Shown: one piece after another, positions 32,949-45,300 of the stretch
How the letters are laid out: every line of letters begins with the position of its first letter
Position numbering within the stretch: position 1 is the stretch's first letter
DNA from: Lojkania enalia
Taxonomy: Eukaryota; Ascomycota; Dothideomycetes; Pleosporales
DNA: 64,000 nt
Assembly: GCA_010094045.1 (NCBI GenBank)
Contig: ML986581.1
Coordinates: 930,001-994,000 of the forward strand
Direction: 5' to 3'
Made by a program: the position numbers and the translations under genes
Notes under the pieces: generated by a model
What the model was told of the DNA's origin: nothing
Database searches by the model: none
What the model saw: only the letters and a program-made list of their open reading frames with translations

Positions 32949-35900
32949 TTATGATTCCACAGCGATCCTTGGTAGGTACAAGTAGGTATCCTCTAGGTGT
33001 TTAACAACATCCCCATTCTGCGTGCGGCTTCGGACAAGCTTCTGCGGAAACTTGCCTGTAAGCCGCCATGACGGCAAGCTTGCCAACGGGTTGTCTTCTT
33101 TCTCCAACCCTGCCTGTGCTCCCGGAGCGGGCTCAGCAGTGCCATTCGTGCTAACTTCATTCTTATTCCAACACAGGAACCTTGCACATAATGCCAGTAG
33201 ACCCTCATCTTTATCGTTTACGAGAACATTATTCTTCTTAGCAAAGCTTTCCCACTTCTCTCCTAAAGTGTCCCATCGTTCCTGATTACTCGCTTCCGAT
33301 TCTTCGGTTGTGCTCTCCGCTGGTACATATTTATCCTGTATTGAGGCGAGTATTGGCGCTGTTTTTCCGTCTTGAGCTGGGCTCTCGTATCTTGGCAAGA
33401 ACCAGTCGTCGCCATTTTGGCTTTCAGGTGGGACAAATCGGAAATCCATAACCCTCAATTTGGCTGCATCACTCGCTTTCAAGACCGGGATGAAGCTTTC
33501 AGCCAGTTTAGGGAGAGGCGCGGAGAGAACTAGGCCCATGGCTAATGGTGTAGTTGCGTCTTTGTGATTCAGCAGGGACGAAGCGGAGGTCTTCGAAGGA
33601 TCCGTGGAGGTATCGTATTTTCCAAAGGTAGCAACGGGAACGGGCTTGATGTCGAACTGCACGTTGGACCATCCACCAATCACCTCATCTATAGTTCTAG
33701 ATCTTATCGTGATAGTGAACTCGGATAGCATGGGTTCTTTCATTCGCATGGGGCGAGAATAGATCCTCGAATCTTCCGGTTTTAAAGAACCTAGCTGTAC
33801 ACCATCGCTCGGATTGCTTGTACTTGCGGCTATAGAAGCCGAGCTAATGGCGAAATCCGTAGCTATACGAAACTTGAAAGACCCGCCTTTAACATGCCAT
33901 AGGACGCCCGCACCCGTACTTGTTGGATCCGCTTTCTCACCCTGTTCTTCCACATCTTCATTTGTATGGCTGGACGGTGGGTTTGGGAAATTCCCGTCTT
34001 CGAGTGTGAACTTGAGTGCGGCACCTTCGACAATCTGTGGTTCTTCTTTATCAGAGGCTTCGGACTGGCTTGATCTATCGGCAGGCACGATCTCTGAAGT
34101 ATCGTAATAAACGATGCTTTGTAATCGCCTTAGATCGACATTAGTTTTCGAGTCGACGGGAGGGCCAGGATTGTGCATCATCATCCAGAATTGAAGAAGA
34201 TTAAGAGCAGGCGCTGGCTCGGGGCTTTCTCCAAAGTCAACGTCGAAAGCAAACAGATAGAAATCGACGCTGTGAGACATTGGTTAGTTATGGCGAAATG
34301 TTATAGGGAACGGGGTCACTTACTGCGCAATACCCCCGAACTTGGGGCCTTGGACCTCCAACCATGCTCCAACCGATACTTTAACATGATCATGAATGAA
34401 CAAGAAATCAATAGCCGCTTCCACACCGACAGACACCCGAAATTCTGCGCAGTAGTGTAGCGGGTGGAAGTTAATCAGGCAATCGAACTGCGCATCGAGC
34501 CAGGCCTTCACAATACCAATGTCTAGGCTAACATGTATCAATGCACCGCCCATCACGACCTTGGGAGTGACCGCAAAGTACGCTTCTCCGATTACACTTA
34601 AGCTCTTTCCGACGTTGAAGGCAACACCGACTCTTTTTGGCACGGGGTACCAAGCTGGCCTATCGTACTTGGGATGATAGCCGCCAACCGAGAAGACCCA
34701 GTCCCCAGCATGTGGATTCGATCCGAACCAATACACTAGAGCGAATCCGCCATACAAACGGCATTGCGGAACAAGCAGAAACGAAGTCGGTGCCAGAGCT
34801 GCCTCGGTTCGGAAATAGCCGTCACTAAAGTTGATTTCTGCTAGCATCCCGAGTTCGACATACACCAAACACTTGGACCTATCTGGCATATCTGGTGGCA
34901 TTTGTGCGACAGCATCAGCAAAAATGTTCAAAATGATGCCAGAGTCCCTAAATGCTAGCATGACTACTGCAGTCACTGTCAACACGTAAAATGCCTGAAT
35001 TGTCATACCTGCAGCGAACCAATACGCATCTCGCTTCGGCGTCACCCAGCTCCCGGGCGGATCCACCATTTTTTGGACGATTGCCATTGGGTCGTTGCCT
35101 ACCCCCATAGAGGATTTGTCGTTGATGAAGGGGAAGTCGAAGATCTCTTCAATCTTTGGAGTTCGGACGGATGAATTGAAACCAAAGCCAAGGCGAACCC
35201 CCGAGATAGTAGCGAATGCGAGCGTCACGAGTTTGCCATTCAGCTTTGCGTATAGGAAGATTGACTTGTAGCCGTTCATAATGGCGTATTCGCCTACACC
35301 AACAAAAGTATAGGGAACGAAGCCAATACCAATGCCTCCAAGGTATATCTCCTCTTTGCTCGGTAGGATTCGGTGCTCGAACCCGCCTGCTATGAGTACA
35401 GGGGGCTTGTCGAAGGTGAGACCCATTCCGTGGATCACGGGGGTCATAGACCCGAAGACGCTCGTTAGGTCGTTGAGCTTGATTTCGTCGAGGGGGACGG
35501 CAAATCCGAAACCCAGGAGCTCGAGAGTCATGGGACCCATGGCGAATTTCGCGTCTATGGTGATGGCAATGCTCTTTTTGCCGTTCTGTTCTTTGAACTG
35601 AAGGCTGACAGAATTGATTGCTAAAGGCCCAGCTTTAATCTCGAGAGCGCCTTTGGAGGGGGCGGATGGCGGAGGAACAGGCGGATTTGGCGTTGCTTTT
35701 ACAAGTGCACCGGTTTGTTTCGGTGGGACTAAATTTGAGTCCGATTTCGGGGACGTCTTAGTAGCAAAGATGTGATCAAGTATGGCTAATCCGCTTCGAA
35801 TCACCATGAAATGATGTCCAGGAGCAATGACGACCTTGTTTGCACTCTCCGGTGGACGTTTTTCCGCCCCCTGACCCGTTAATTTCCGATAATACAGTGT

Positions 35901-38327
35901 ACCTTGGCCTTGGAGTACTGAGCTGTTCAAAGCATCGACCTCAGCTTCGAGAATGCCTTTTTGCTTTATGTCTCCGGCTTCGTTAACCCAGACATACTCT
36001 AGCTGGTCGAACGGCTGTGCAAGTTCCCCAATAAGTGGGATCTTATCAATGAGAGGGATCTTATCTGCTGAAAATCGTAGCACCATCTTTGTCTTCTCTT
36101 TGACCTTGTTACCAATCTGTGCGAAAGTAAAGCTAAAGGAGCCGATAGCAATCCTGAACGCAAACAGAACTTGGTTTGCCCCAAACTTTTTAACTTTAAT
36201 CGTCACCGCCGCCTTGTCATTGGACGATGGTATAGCAATATCTTGGACGAATGGAGGTAGCAGGTCCGCGACATGATCTACGAGAGAGTTCATTACCGTA
36301 TATACTGTCGCAGTTTTGCCTTCTGAAGCTGACGTGCCTAAATCGCACTCGAACGACCAGTTCGTTTGCGCCTTTCCATCCGGTGCATATTGAACTTCTC
36401 CCAAAGCTTTGGTTCCATCTGGTAACACCGGCGTCCCAGCTGGGTTTATAGCATTTGCGGCAGTCTTATTACCAGCATAGGAACTAGCGTACTGATACAA
36501 CAACCGTAGCTGTAGCTCGCCGACTTGTACTACCCCAGTAAAAGTAAAGCTAGTTGCGGGTCCGCCAACTGTTCTCGTTTCTGTAGTACTACTGTCTTGT
36601 CCTTTGTCATACGTATAAGTTATCCGCAGTTCCGGAATACTTAATTTCCCAAGCACCGACTCGAGTGGGCCTTTATAGTCTGGATCGAAGGAGTCTAGGA
36701 GCATGGAGCCAGTGACACCTTCGGCGTAGCCGGTAAGTACCCAGTCTTTTGTGTTCGTATAGCTGACCATAAGCCCAAGGTCAGCCTTTTCTTTGGAATT
36801 TGGGGGTTGAAGGGTAAAGTGGGTGCTCATCATGCAAGAAAATTTTTCCTTCCCGATTGATAAGTTGACATCGAGCACATCCCATTTGAATAACTCAGGA
36901 ACTTTCGGCTCTGTCGAAGAAGAATCAGGTTCTGGGGGGCTGACTAGCTTTGCTGACAACCAGAGGACGCTGGAGGCCTTGTGATACGAGATGCTCGCCA
37001 TTGCGATTGCGAATGGAAGAACTGAAGGGATGGATTTTAGCTCCTCAGAAAGATCACGTATATCCCAGAATAATTTGTCCTGGCCGTGATTTGCGGGTGG
37101 GAAAATAGCTTGGCAGGGTTCAAAATCTGGTAACAGCTTGTCTTTTGTAGTAGTATAAAATCCCGCAAGTACAAGTCCACCGGAGAAAGTCCCTGAGAGG
37201 GAGTTATAGTCTAGATAGACTTCCATATCAGACCATGTGAGACCAAATGTTGCCATCCAAAACAGCTTGTTGTCGACATCCTTTCCTGCCGATAGGCGTA
37301 GAGGAATAACGTGCTTAAGAATACTGTCTTGAAGGGGTACTTCAAGTTTACTAGACAGGTGGGATTTGATGACGCTGAACATTCCTTCACCTTTATTCGT
37401 ATCTTCGGCCTCCTCCTCGTCTTCTAGGTTTACCTCTTTTTGCGTAATGGAGACAGACATTCCATTTGGCTTGAGGTGCACCCAGAGAGAGAAGAACTTT
37501 ACAGGAAACTGAATAGTCAGGCTATATGTGCTGTGAACTGACCATTCAATGGCCGAATCGTCTATATCATCGTCACCAAAATCGATAGGCAAGCCGTACG
37601 TTGTCTTCTGGACTAGTATGCGGGCCTCCGTGAGCGAGGATACCGTTAGACCAAAGTCCGAGATGGTTGATATGACCGCGGCAGGCACAGTCCCTATCTT
37701 GAATGCAAGAGCTGTGTCAATACGTAGTTCCTGACCTGGAGTCAGCCAGACGGCATTTCGGTCGGAATCGAGATCTATCTCGAGGAAAGTGGCGAGGCCA
37801 ATGCCGTTTACGATGTCCCTTAACAACGATACTTTTTTGGTCATAGGGACAACATCTTCGCTTTTTGGATCAGTGTCTCCGGCATCCTCTGACTGAATAT
37901 CTTTCGAATAAATGCCTTTCGGATCGCTTCCATGTGGATGGTTCTCATTCGAATCTGAATTGCTTGGTTCTGCCTCGATCTGCCAGCTTTCATCAGGAAC
38001 CTTGCCATCCTCCAAGACATCGAATGTAGACAAGACATCCTCAAATTTCAATTTCGCCGTTTTCGCTGTCTCTACATTCAACGGAAGGATGATAGAGTCG
38101 CCCACAATGTAGTCATTGTCTTTCGTAGCAAATTCAAATTGACTGAGGGGTCCTGTGCCCCTAAATGCACAAGTCAATGGTGGGTTCTCTTGTCGAGGCT
38201 CTCCCTCCTTGGATTCTGGAATGTTAAGAGCGCAATTAATGTCTGGATTGTCGAGGTAGTCCAGCCAGTCGGCGTGAGGCCCGTCTTGGTTCCGGTTGAG
38301 GATCGATAATAATGGATCCTCAGCCAT
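32949..38327 (-). CDS. Giant DUF6603-like protein of unknown function (2 exons)
   Basis: Exon 1 spans 38327-34324 and exon 2 spans 34269-32949. They are joined across a 54-nt intron (GTAAGT donor, CATAACTAACC branch, CTCACAG acceptor) to about 1774 aa. The splice makes GGIAHVDFYLFAF continuous. Residues about 930-1345 resemble what I recall of the DUF6603 domain found in bacteria and fungi: GFGFAVPLDEI, YLGGIGIGFVPYTFVGVGEY, FATISGVRLGFGFNSSVRTP and VFSVGGYHPKY. Before it lie repeated beta-rich segments, an acidic linker (about 120-155) and a Pro-rich linker (about 875-890). After it lie another beta-rich tail and acidic stretches. There is no signal peptide and no clear multi-pass membrane region. 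Function unknown. It is divergent from the four-helix membrane protein and opens the block of giant genes. Confidence 0.9.
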
Positions 38328-38807
38328 GGCTCCTGATTTTACGCATCAACTCAGCATAGAGCAAGGATCTGCTTTTCCGGTGATAAGAAATGAGAGTATG
38401 TGTATGAAGCACGCCTCATCCGTGTTTTGGGAGGTACCATCAAGATACTCAGGTTTAGCTCATCGTGTAATAAAACGGTTTAGACCGGTATAGAAAACCC
38501 ACATTGACCGAACTCTGAGGCCATGAAGTTTTCCAGCACCCGTTCCAATTCTCTTTGTCGTATGTTTTCAATTAATGATTCAACCTACAAGGTTTATTCT
38601 CCACTCCCCAGTTTGCGTGGTCGGCCGACCCTCGCCAACGCATAGCTCGTATTCTCGTCAAATATAATTTTTGCTCATGATCCTCTCTAAACTCGGCCAA
38701 TTTTTATCGTATCGGGAATTTACTTTATCGCCTGATATTATAGGTTAAAAAGACGTGCCCTGCATCGAATCTGCTGCCATTAGCGCAAAATACTATCGCC
38801 TCGCATT
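38328..38807. promoter_or_regulatory. Divergent intergenic promoter region
   Basis: 480 bp separate the start codons of the DUF6603-like gene (-) and the four-helix membrane protein gene (+). Both promoters must lie here, so shared control is possible. It is AT-rich toward the plus-strand gene. No clear TATA box was identified. Confidence 0.5.
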
Positions 38808-39605
38808 ATGGTCTACTATCGGCATTTTCGATTCGTGCCTGCGGCACTTGCCTTTTCCTTTGCAATCGTCGCTTTTGTTTTCGCAATACTGTCTATCACT
38901 TCGAAAGAATGGGCAGTTCGAGACAACTTTCTCCCTCAAGATCCGCCCAGAGATTGGAAAACTCCGTACTATACTCTCTACCGATCCCCATTTCAAATAT
39001 GCACGGCGCGCCAAGCTCAGGACCCAGAGTCAGGAGATGAAAATCCGCCTCCTCCTTTGGTCGAATGCATCCACTATAGGCCTTTCGGGCGCAACAAGAC
39101 TAGCTGCGAGCTAGAAGTCGTGACACAAGAGGATCAATCTGCCAATGTCGGGGATGCGCGACTCTGCCAACAGATTCACTATGTAGGAGACTTCATCATC
39201 GCAAGTACCTGCTTCATTGGTCTTGGTCTTATAACGACTGGCATCATGTTTCTACTCACTTTCCTCCGAACCCGTGAACGACAGCGTCACAGTGACAACA
39301 CTCGGACGGCGACTCATATTAACGTTGCGTTGCAGTTGTTCTTCTTTATTGGTTTCGCAACCGGGATAATATCTCAATTCTACGCAATTCTTGCTTTCAT
39401 TCAGTCACTTCCCAACCAGGCCGACTTCGCATCCAGCAGTGGAGTGGGTGGTAGTGAGGAGACAAATGTTTACGGAAATCATGGGCCATGGTACCAGGGG
39501 AAAGGATTAAGCGTGTATGTGACGTGCGCGTGGGCTTTTGCTGCTGCAGCTGGCGTGACAGCAAGTAGAACTTGGAAATTGCCGAATTGGAGTGTGCTGG
39601 CCTAA
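38808..39605 (+). CDS. Claudin/SUR7-like four-helix membrane protein
   Basis: Single exon, 265 aa. Four hydrophobic segments at about residues 10-31, 128-152, 172-198 and 233-252 give a tetraspan layout. The first extracellular loop is long (about 95 residues), holds four cysteines (65, 87, 100, 120) and an NKT glycosylation site (Asn96). The Cys-rich first loop and short cytosolic ends recall fungal SUR7/claudin-like plasma-membrane proteins, though the exact family is uncertain. A basic RTRERQR loop follows helix 2, consistent with the positive-inside rule. It is 480 bp from the divergent DUF6603-like gene and 335 bp upstream of the S8 peptidase on the same strand. If the block is a system, this could be its membrane component (inference). 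Confidence 0.82.
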   Translation: MVYYRHFRFVPAALAFSFAIVAFVFAILSITSKEWAVRDNFLPQDPPRDWKTPYYTLYRSPFQICTARQAQDPESGDENPPPPLVECIHYRPFGRNKTSCELEVVTQEDQSANVGDARLCQQIHYVGDFIIASTCFIGLGLITTGIMFLLTFLRTRERQRHSDNTRTATHINVALQLFFFIGFATGIISQFYAILAFIQSLPNQADFASSSGVGGSEETNVYGNHGPWYQGKGLSVYVTCAWAFAAAAGVTASRTWKLPNWSVLA

Positions 39606-39940
39606 ATATATTGATATAGCATATTGGATCATTTAGCTCACTTTACCTATCTAAAATAACTATATTTAGCGAACGTAACCTGATCTTGAACACAGGATAA
39701 CGTAGGACTTAACTCATATGATATGTGCATGCTATAGTATCTGTGGGAGACATGATGCGATGCCAGCTCTAGTGCAAGGCTAACTTTGGGAGCTAACATG
39801 GAGCATTGCATCTCGTATCTCGGAAGCTTCTACAGTACTAATCACTCCTCATTCGAAGATAATCATTTCAGTATCTTGTCACAACATTTGAGCAACGATA
39901 AATTCAAAATCGACGCCAGAAGTCCGACCCCGTTTCGAAG

Positions 39941-42175
39941 ATGGAAGGCTTGGAGATTGGCCTCAATGGAAATCTTGTTGACGCTGAAACACAACAAGAG
40001 GGAGGGAGGTTCTTTGCCGCTGACGCATCATCAAGCAATTATATTTTGTTGCAATGCAAAGACGTTCTGACTCTCGAACAAAAAGAAGAGCTCAAGCGCC
40101 TGCACGTGACGCTTCTAAGCTATCCTGCCTACAATACATACTATTGTCGATACGAGCCGACGGAGCTGGACGAAATCAGAGCGTTGCCATATATCAATTA
40201 CGCGAACATTTATCGACCGGAGTTTGTCACAGAGGCAGGGCTCAAAGACAAATTGGAAAATAGTGATGAAGGCCATCAACCACCGGAGGAAAAGCGTTAC
40301 GAAGTGTACATAAGTCTTCATGAGGACCACCGTAATCGGTTAGAACAGATCCGTCAAAAGATAATCCAGGTCCTAGGGATAGATCCAGAACTGGTCAATG
40401 CCGATGCATTCATTTTGCGCGCTAAGTTACAATCGCATGAAATTGCACGTGTTGCAGGGATCGACGAAGTACAGAGAATTGAAGAAATACCAAGGCTAGC
40501 ACTCTCCAACAATCACGCACGGGTTGATCTAAACCTTGAATACATAATTGGCGCCGCCAATTCAAGGCTTGTGGTAGGAGGGGGATTGGGCCAAATAATT
40601 GCAATTGCTGACACTGGCGTTGACGACCAACATGAGGCGTTAAGAGGTCGTGTCCGCGTCATTGAGGGAAGTAGGAATACAGACGCCAGAGGACATGGAA
40701 CCCATGTAGCTGCAAGCGCAATTGGAAGTGGCAACTCTCTGGAATTCGGACCCATACAAGGTACTGCGCCGTTTGCTACGGTCTTGTCTCATGTCATAGT
40801 GGACAATGCCGGCAATATTACTTGGAGTCCACTGATGTTCCAAAGAGCCTACAATAGAGAATACGGTGCTCGCATCCACAGTAACTCATACAACGTATCA
40901 CATGCAGGGATCTTCCAACAGCGTCAATACGACGGATTAGCGCAGGATTGCGATCGAATGGCCATATGTTTACCCCAGTTAGTAATTTTATTTTCGGCTG
41001 GAAACTCTGCGCCGTTCAAAAATGTTACAAGTGATGGAGAGATCGAATCACAGGCAGCTGCTAAGAATGTGATAACAGTTGGAGCTTGCGAGTCGACGCG
41101 ACCAATGACTAGAAACCCTCTTACCTATGACTACTATGTCGCCGTGCCCATACCGGGTTATTTGGCTTTAAACCTGGCTGGGAACCGTGATCAAATGGCA
41201 TTGTTTAGTAGTAGGGGCCCTACAAAGAATACAAACGGTGGTCCGGACGATAGACGCATCAAACCTGATGTAGTTGCGCCTGGTACGGTCATATACTCTG
41301 CAAAATCTTCACAGCTCGATCTCACATTACCTAATATCTTGCCTGGTGCCATAGAAGCCGGAGTGCCAAATGATGGTCGATGGTCGTATATGAATGGGAC
41401 AAGTATGTCAACGCCACTAGTTGCGGGGTGCTGCGCAACTATTAGGGGAAGGATTGCACTCCAATGCCATAATCTTGCTAGAATACCCAGCGTTCTAGTT
41501 AAGGCTATTCTCATAAACGGTACGAAGTGGATGGTTGGGACGAACCAGGACTCACAAGGTTTTGGGAGAGTCAATCTCGCAAAGTCAATGGTGTGCTTTT
41601 CAAATCACTTGGGATGCGGGTTTTGGCCAAAGCAGGAAAGTGACTTTGCCCGGATGCAAATGATACAAGGCCAGGAACTGAAAATTCGAGTACCATTACC
41701 AACAGCTAACCCATATCCTGACGGGATTACACCAAGGTTTTCACTGACAGTTACCATGTGCTACCTCGATTATCCTGATCAGTCCGGTCTGGTTGATCAT
41801 CTCTCCTTAAAAGTCCTTCAAAAAACCAGACTCCCTGATGGAACGTTCCCTGAGCGATACGGAAACAAGCTTCCTGGAGAGCCTGCCGACAATCGGAATA
41901 ATGTCCAGAAAGTTATATGGGACGGTATAAGTGCTCCTGCTCCTTTCCAGCACCCCGATCCATTTCGAATTTACGTTAGGGTGGAACGTCTTGCACGGGA
42001 TGCGCAATTTCTGCATCATTTTGCGCTGGCTTGGCATGTTGAAGAGATGAGCAGAGGTGATGCACAATTTGATTTTTGGAATGAACGGATGCCTTCTACC
42101 GATGCTCGTAATAGGGTATATAGACTTGCACAAGGAGTTGCGGCTGCACCTCGGTGGCGTATAATTCGTAGATAG
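39941..42175 (+). CDS. Subtilisin-like serine peptidase (S8), no signal peptide
   Basis: Intronless, 744 aa. The catalytic triad is complete: Asp224 in IADTGVDDQH, His252 in GHGTHVAAS, Ser488 in NGTSMSTPLVAG, with the oxyanion Asn355 in FSAGNS. Residues 1-200 form an N-terminal region that could be an I9-like propeptide or a sensing domain: YEVYISLHED and LEQIRQKIIQVLG look like a prodomain fold. Residues about 570-744 form a C-terminal extension that may be a beta-sandwich (jelly-roll), as in KP43-type subtilases. No secretion signal is seen at the N-terminus, which is unusual for fungal S8 enzymes and suggests an intracellular role or unconventional export. It is convergent with the 1180-aa giant gene (141 bp between stops). 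Lack of introns and domain layout are compatible with a bacterial origin, which is inference. Confidence 0.93.
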   Translation: MEGLEIGLNGNLVDAETQQEGGRFFAADASSSNYILLQCKDVLTLEQKEELKRLHVTLLSYPAYNTYYCRYEPTELDEIRALPYINYANIYRPEFVTEAGLKDKLENSDEGHQPPEEKRYEVYISLHEDHRNRLEQIRQKIIQVLGIDPELVNADAFILRAKLQSHEIARVAGIDEVQRIEEIPRLALSNNHARVDLNLEYIIGAANSRLVVGGGLGQIIAIADTGVDDQHEALRGRVRVIEGSRNTDARGHGTHVAASAIGSGNSLEFGPIQGTAPFATVLSHVIVDNAGNITWSPLMFQRAYNREYGARIHSNSYNVSHAGIFQQRQYDGLAQDCDRMAICLPQLVILFSAGNSAPFKNVTSDGEIESQAAAKNVITVGACESTRPMTRNPLTYDYYVAVPIPGYLALNLAGNRDQMALFSSRGPTKNTNGGPDDRRIKPDVVAPGTVIYSAKSSQLDLTLPNILPGAIEAGVPNDGRWSYMNGTSMSTPLVAGCCATIRGRIALQCHNLARIPSVLVKAILINGTKWMVGTNQDSQGFGRVNLAKSMVCFSNHLGCGFWPKQESDFARMQMIQGQELKIRVPLPTANPYPDGITPRFSLTVTMCYLDYPDQSGLVDHLSLKVLQKTRLPDGTFPERYGNKLPGEPADNRNNVQKVIWDGISAPAPFQHPDPFRIYVRVERLARDAQFLHHFALAWHVEEMSRGDAQFDFWNERMPSTDARNRVYRLAQGVAAAPRWRIIRR

Positions 42176-42316
42176 GTAAATTATCATTTGCTCTAACCGC
42201 TTTCAGTTCATGCGCAAAGATTGACACGTCAAAGATACACAAAAATAGACCACTAGGTAGAGAGCTAGTATGAACGAAATTCCTTGAGTAAGACTAGCCT
42301 ATTCTTTCGCCTATTC

Positions 42317-45300
42317 TCACATTTCTATCTCTTGATCATCTCTTGTCTTTAATTTCAGAACCGCATAACTGTTCACAACTGCTTCACCCTCCGGATGTGC
42401 CGCAGTACTATACCATTCAGACCAAGTAATCAGTACCTTTCCCACTCCTACCATCTTTTCCTTCCCTTCCATCTCCACGTAGGTCTCTTTTCCAGGAGTA
42501 GTGGGAGCAATGTTCGTCTCTGCAAGCCGAAAGCCTAGCTCTACTGTTTTACGATCATTACAGAGTAACTTATAATCGAAATTGGCTGCTCTAGGCACTA
42601 AGATGACATGCAAGAATGGCTTTGTGGCATCATTCTGCAAAATGGGTACGAAGAACTGGTTGCTGAGCATGCGCACACCAGGACCGTCATAATTTCGCCC
42701 CAACAGAGCTTCGTGCGCCCGCGGTGTACTTTCTATAGGAATGTCAAAGACAATTTTGATGAGCTTGTCCGTAGATGTCTTGGAAGTGGCTCGCTTGCGG
42801 ATACTGAAGATCAGATCGAAGTAGAATATATTTTCTGTGGGGATATAGTCGTTTGCTGGGTACTTTTCCCGCCCACCTCTAGCTGGCTGACGAACTGGCG
42901 GATTCCGATAGTCTGGAAAGATGGTGAGGCTAAAGTTACTCTGTGGAGTAGATGATGCGGCAAATTTTGCGGCGGATGAAGCCATTGAAACAGAAGACTT
43001 CAATAGCGGCTGGAAGGGCTGAACAAGGAGCTGGTTATGGGGCGTTTGGGTTGTCCGTAGCGTTGCGTTTTGTGTCTGTTTCGCTTTGCCAGCTGCTCCA
43101 GATTTGACCTTCTGAATTTTGACTTGCTTTTGAGTAGCTCTCAGTCTGGGGCTTATGCTGTCTTTCTCTCCTAGTAGCACCCTTGTGGTATTCTGTTCGC
43201 GTACAAAGAGCGCCCGCTGTCGGGGGCGAGGAGTTTGATCGACACCTAGTGGAGGGCGGATCTTGAAATAATAACTCGGGTCATTAAGCTCGAGACCTAG
43301 TTCACAGGAGTTCGGCGTAGGATCATTGTAAGCCTCCTTTCCTACCTGACCTAGTTCCCTATTGATCTCGCTCGCCATTTTGCTTATGTATAGGCATCTG
43401 GTATCGAAATTGAGCCATTCACTTGCGTTGGAATTAATTAGTTTCTTTTCATCTGGAGAAATCCCAGGACTGCTAGTGTAGAGCTGACGAAAGACGTAAT
43501 CCACCTTCTTATTCTCGGCATTTATTCCAGATCCAAGAGCAAATCTTTGCTGATGCTGTGGTTGAGCTAACACAATCGAGTTTAGTTCTTCTGGCTCCCT
43601 ATCGAGAAGACACATTAAAGTCTGATCATCCCATCTTGTCCATCTGCACACAGGGAAGCGATTATCCGAATTATTCCAATTTACTGTAATTCGCAAGTCC
43701 GGCATGGCTTTGACAAGTTTGGATCGGATGATAAAGCCGTAGCATGGGATCTGTGGTTTGAAGCCTGCTTCCGGGACATCGGTTGCGAGATACTCGTTGA
43801 ATCGCTTCTTAATCTCCCTTCGAACAAAATCGTCGTCCTCATCTAAATGGTTTGCAACAGAGAGAGCACCATCGAGAAGGCAGTCAAGCCAGAAATCGTC
43901 AATATGGAAAAAGCGAAGGGATTCCGGAGGGACAAAGGATGGCTCTGGGATAATGTACTGAGGAGGAATGCCACCCAAGGACAGCTTCTCTGCCATCCAA
44001 GAATGAATGATTGGCCAATCACTATTGCTTGGGCCTTCTTTATTGAAGCCATTGTACAAGATAGGCGCACCGTGTTCGTCGGTTCCAGCTCCTGTGATTT
44101 CCTCAATAGAGTGCCTCAACTCATCTGTAAATACTGGGAGGGCCTCTACATCTTTAACGTCTGTCGCGACCTGACGATCACTAGGTGCTCTGATCCTGTG
44201 GGAGACAGATGTATCGCCGTTACTCTCGTCGCGAATGGATGCCACTGCGCCTGCAATAGCTTGTATTACAACTGTTTTAGAATGCATACCGTTCATTATC
44301 ATCCTCGCACTATCGGCTGAAGTATTCCGCACGACTGAGCGGAATCTCATTAACGCGGAATTGAACGCACAGTCGGAGATTGCTAGCAACTTCCCGAGCT
44401 GCCAGGCTGAAGAATAGGATAGGTCCATTAGACCAGTCTCAGGATCAAGGATCTGGTAATCCTGGGAATTTGTGGAACAGTCTGGCATTGTCACCGGCGC
44501 GGGTGGATGAGGAGCTTTCAAAGGTATAAGCGGACCACGCGTGAAAGCACTTGTCTCCTCCCCAGTTTGAGTTCTCCACCTCGCTAGAGTATAGCCTCTC
44601 TTTAGTCTTTCTGCAAGGGCTTTGGAGGGACCGTTCTTCGTTTCCATAGTGTCTAGCTTCGATATAATCTTATCATCTGCCCTCAGCATTTGCTGGTTCT
44701 CCGTCAAGTTTCTCATGGTCGAGACGAAGTTGACGGGATCAGCAGGCAGAGCTGTATAAACCCAAGAAAATAGAGACACCATTCCCACACGTTCTTCTAT
44801 TGCTACCTCGCTTTTGATTGCCCATGTGCCAAGAGTGGAATCTAAATGCTCAATTGATACAAGATGGCAGATCTGCGTTCGAGGTTGGGTCATATTGGTG
44901 GATAACTCTTTCCATTTATTGTCCTCTAGAACCATTTCCTTCAGTGCCCCAGTACGACTCGCAATTACAATGGAGAAAAGACCCTCTTGCTCAATCCCTG
45001 CATCTGGACAGCCTTCAGTGTTAATATGGCGCACGTGAGCCAAGTACTTATATTGTTCGACTCCGATGCAGTCTGTCTCTTTGATGCCATCACTCGTACT
45101 CACCTGTATCTTGTCCGTGAACATAGACTGGATTAAGCTTTTTCTAGGGAAAATGATGTCCACAGGGTCAGCCAAGCTCGCTAGAGATGTGAATTCCTTT
45201 CGATCATTGTATCCGGCGGCATAGTTGATTTGTGCAGACTTGTTGATTTTGCCAAAATAATCTGAGATAGGCATAGAGAAAGTCCCACTGCCGTTCTGCT

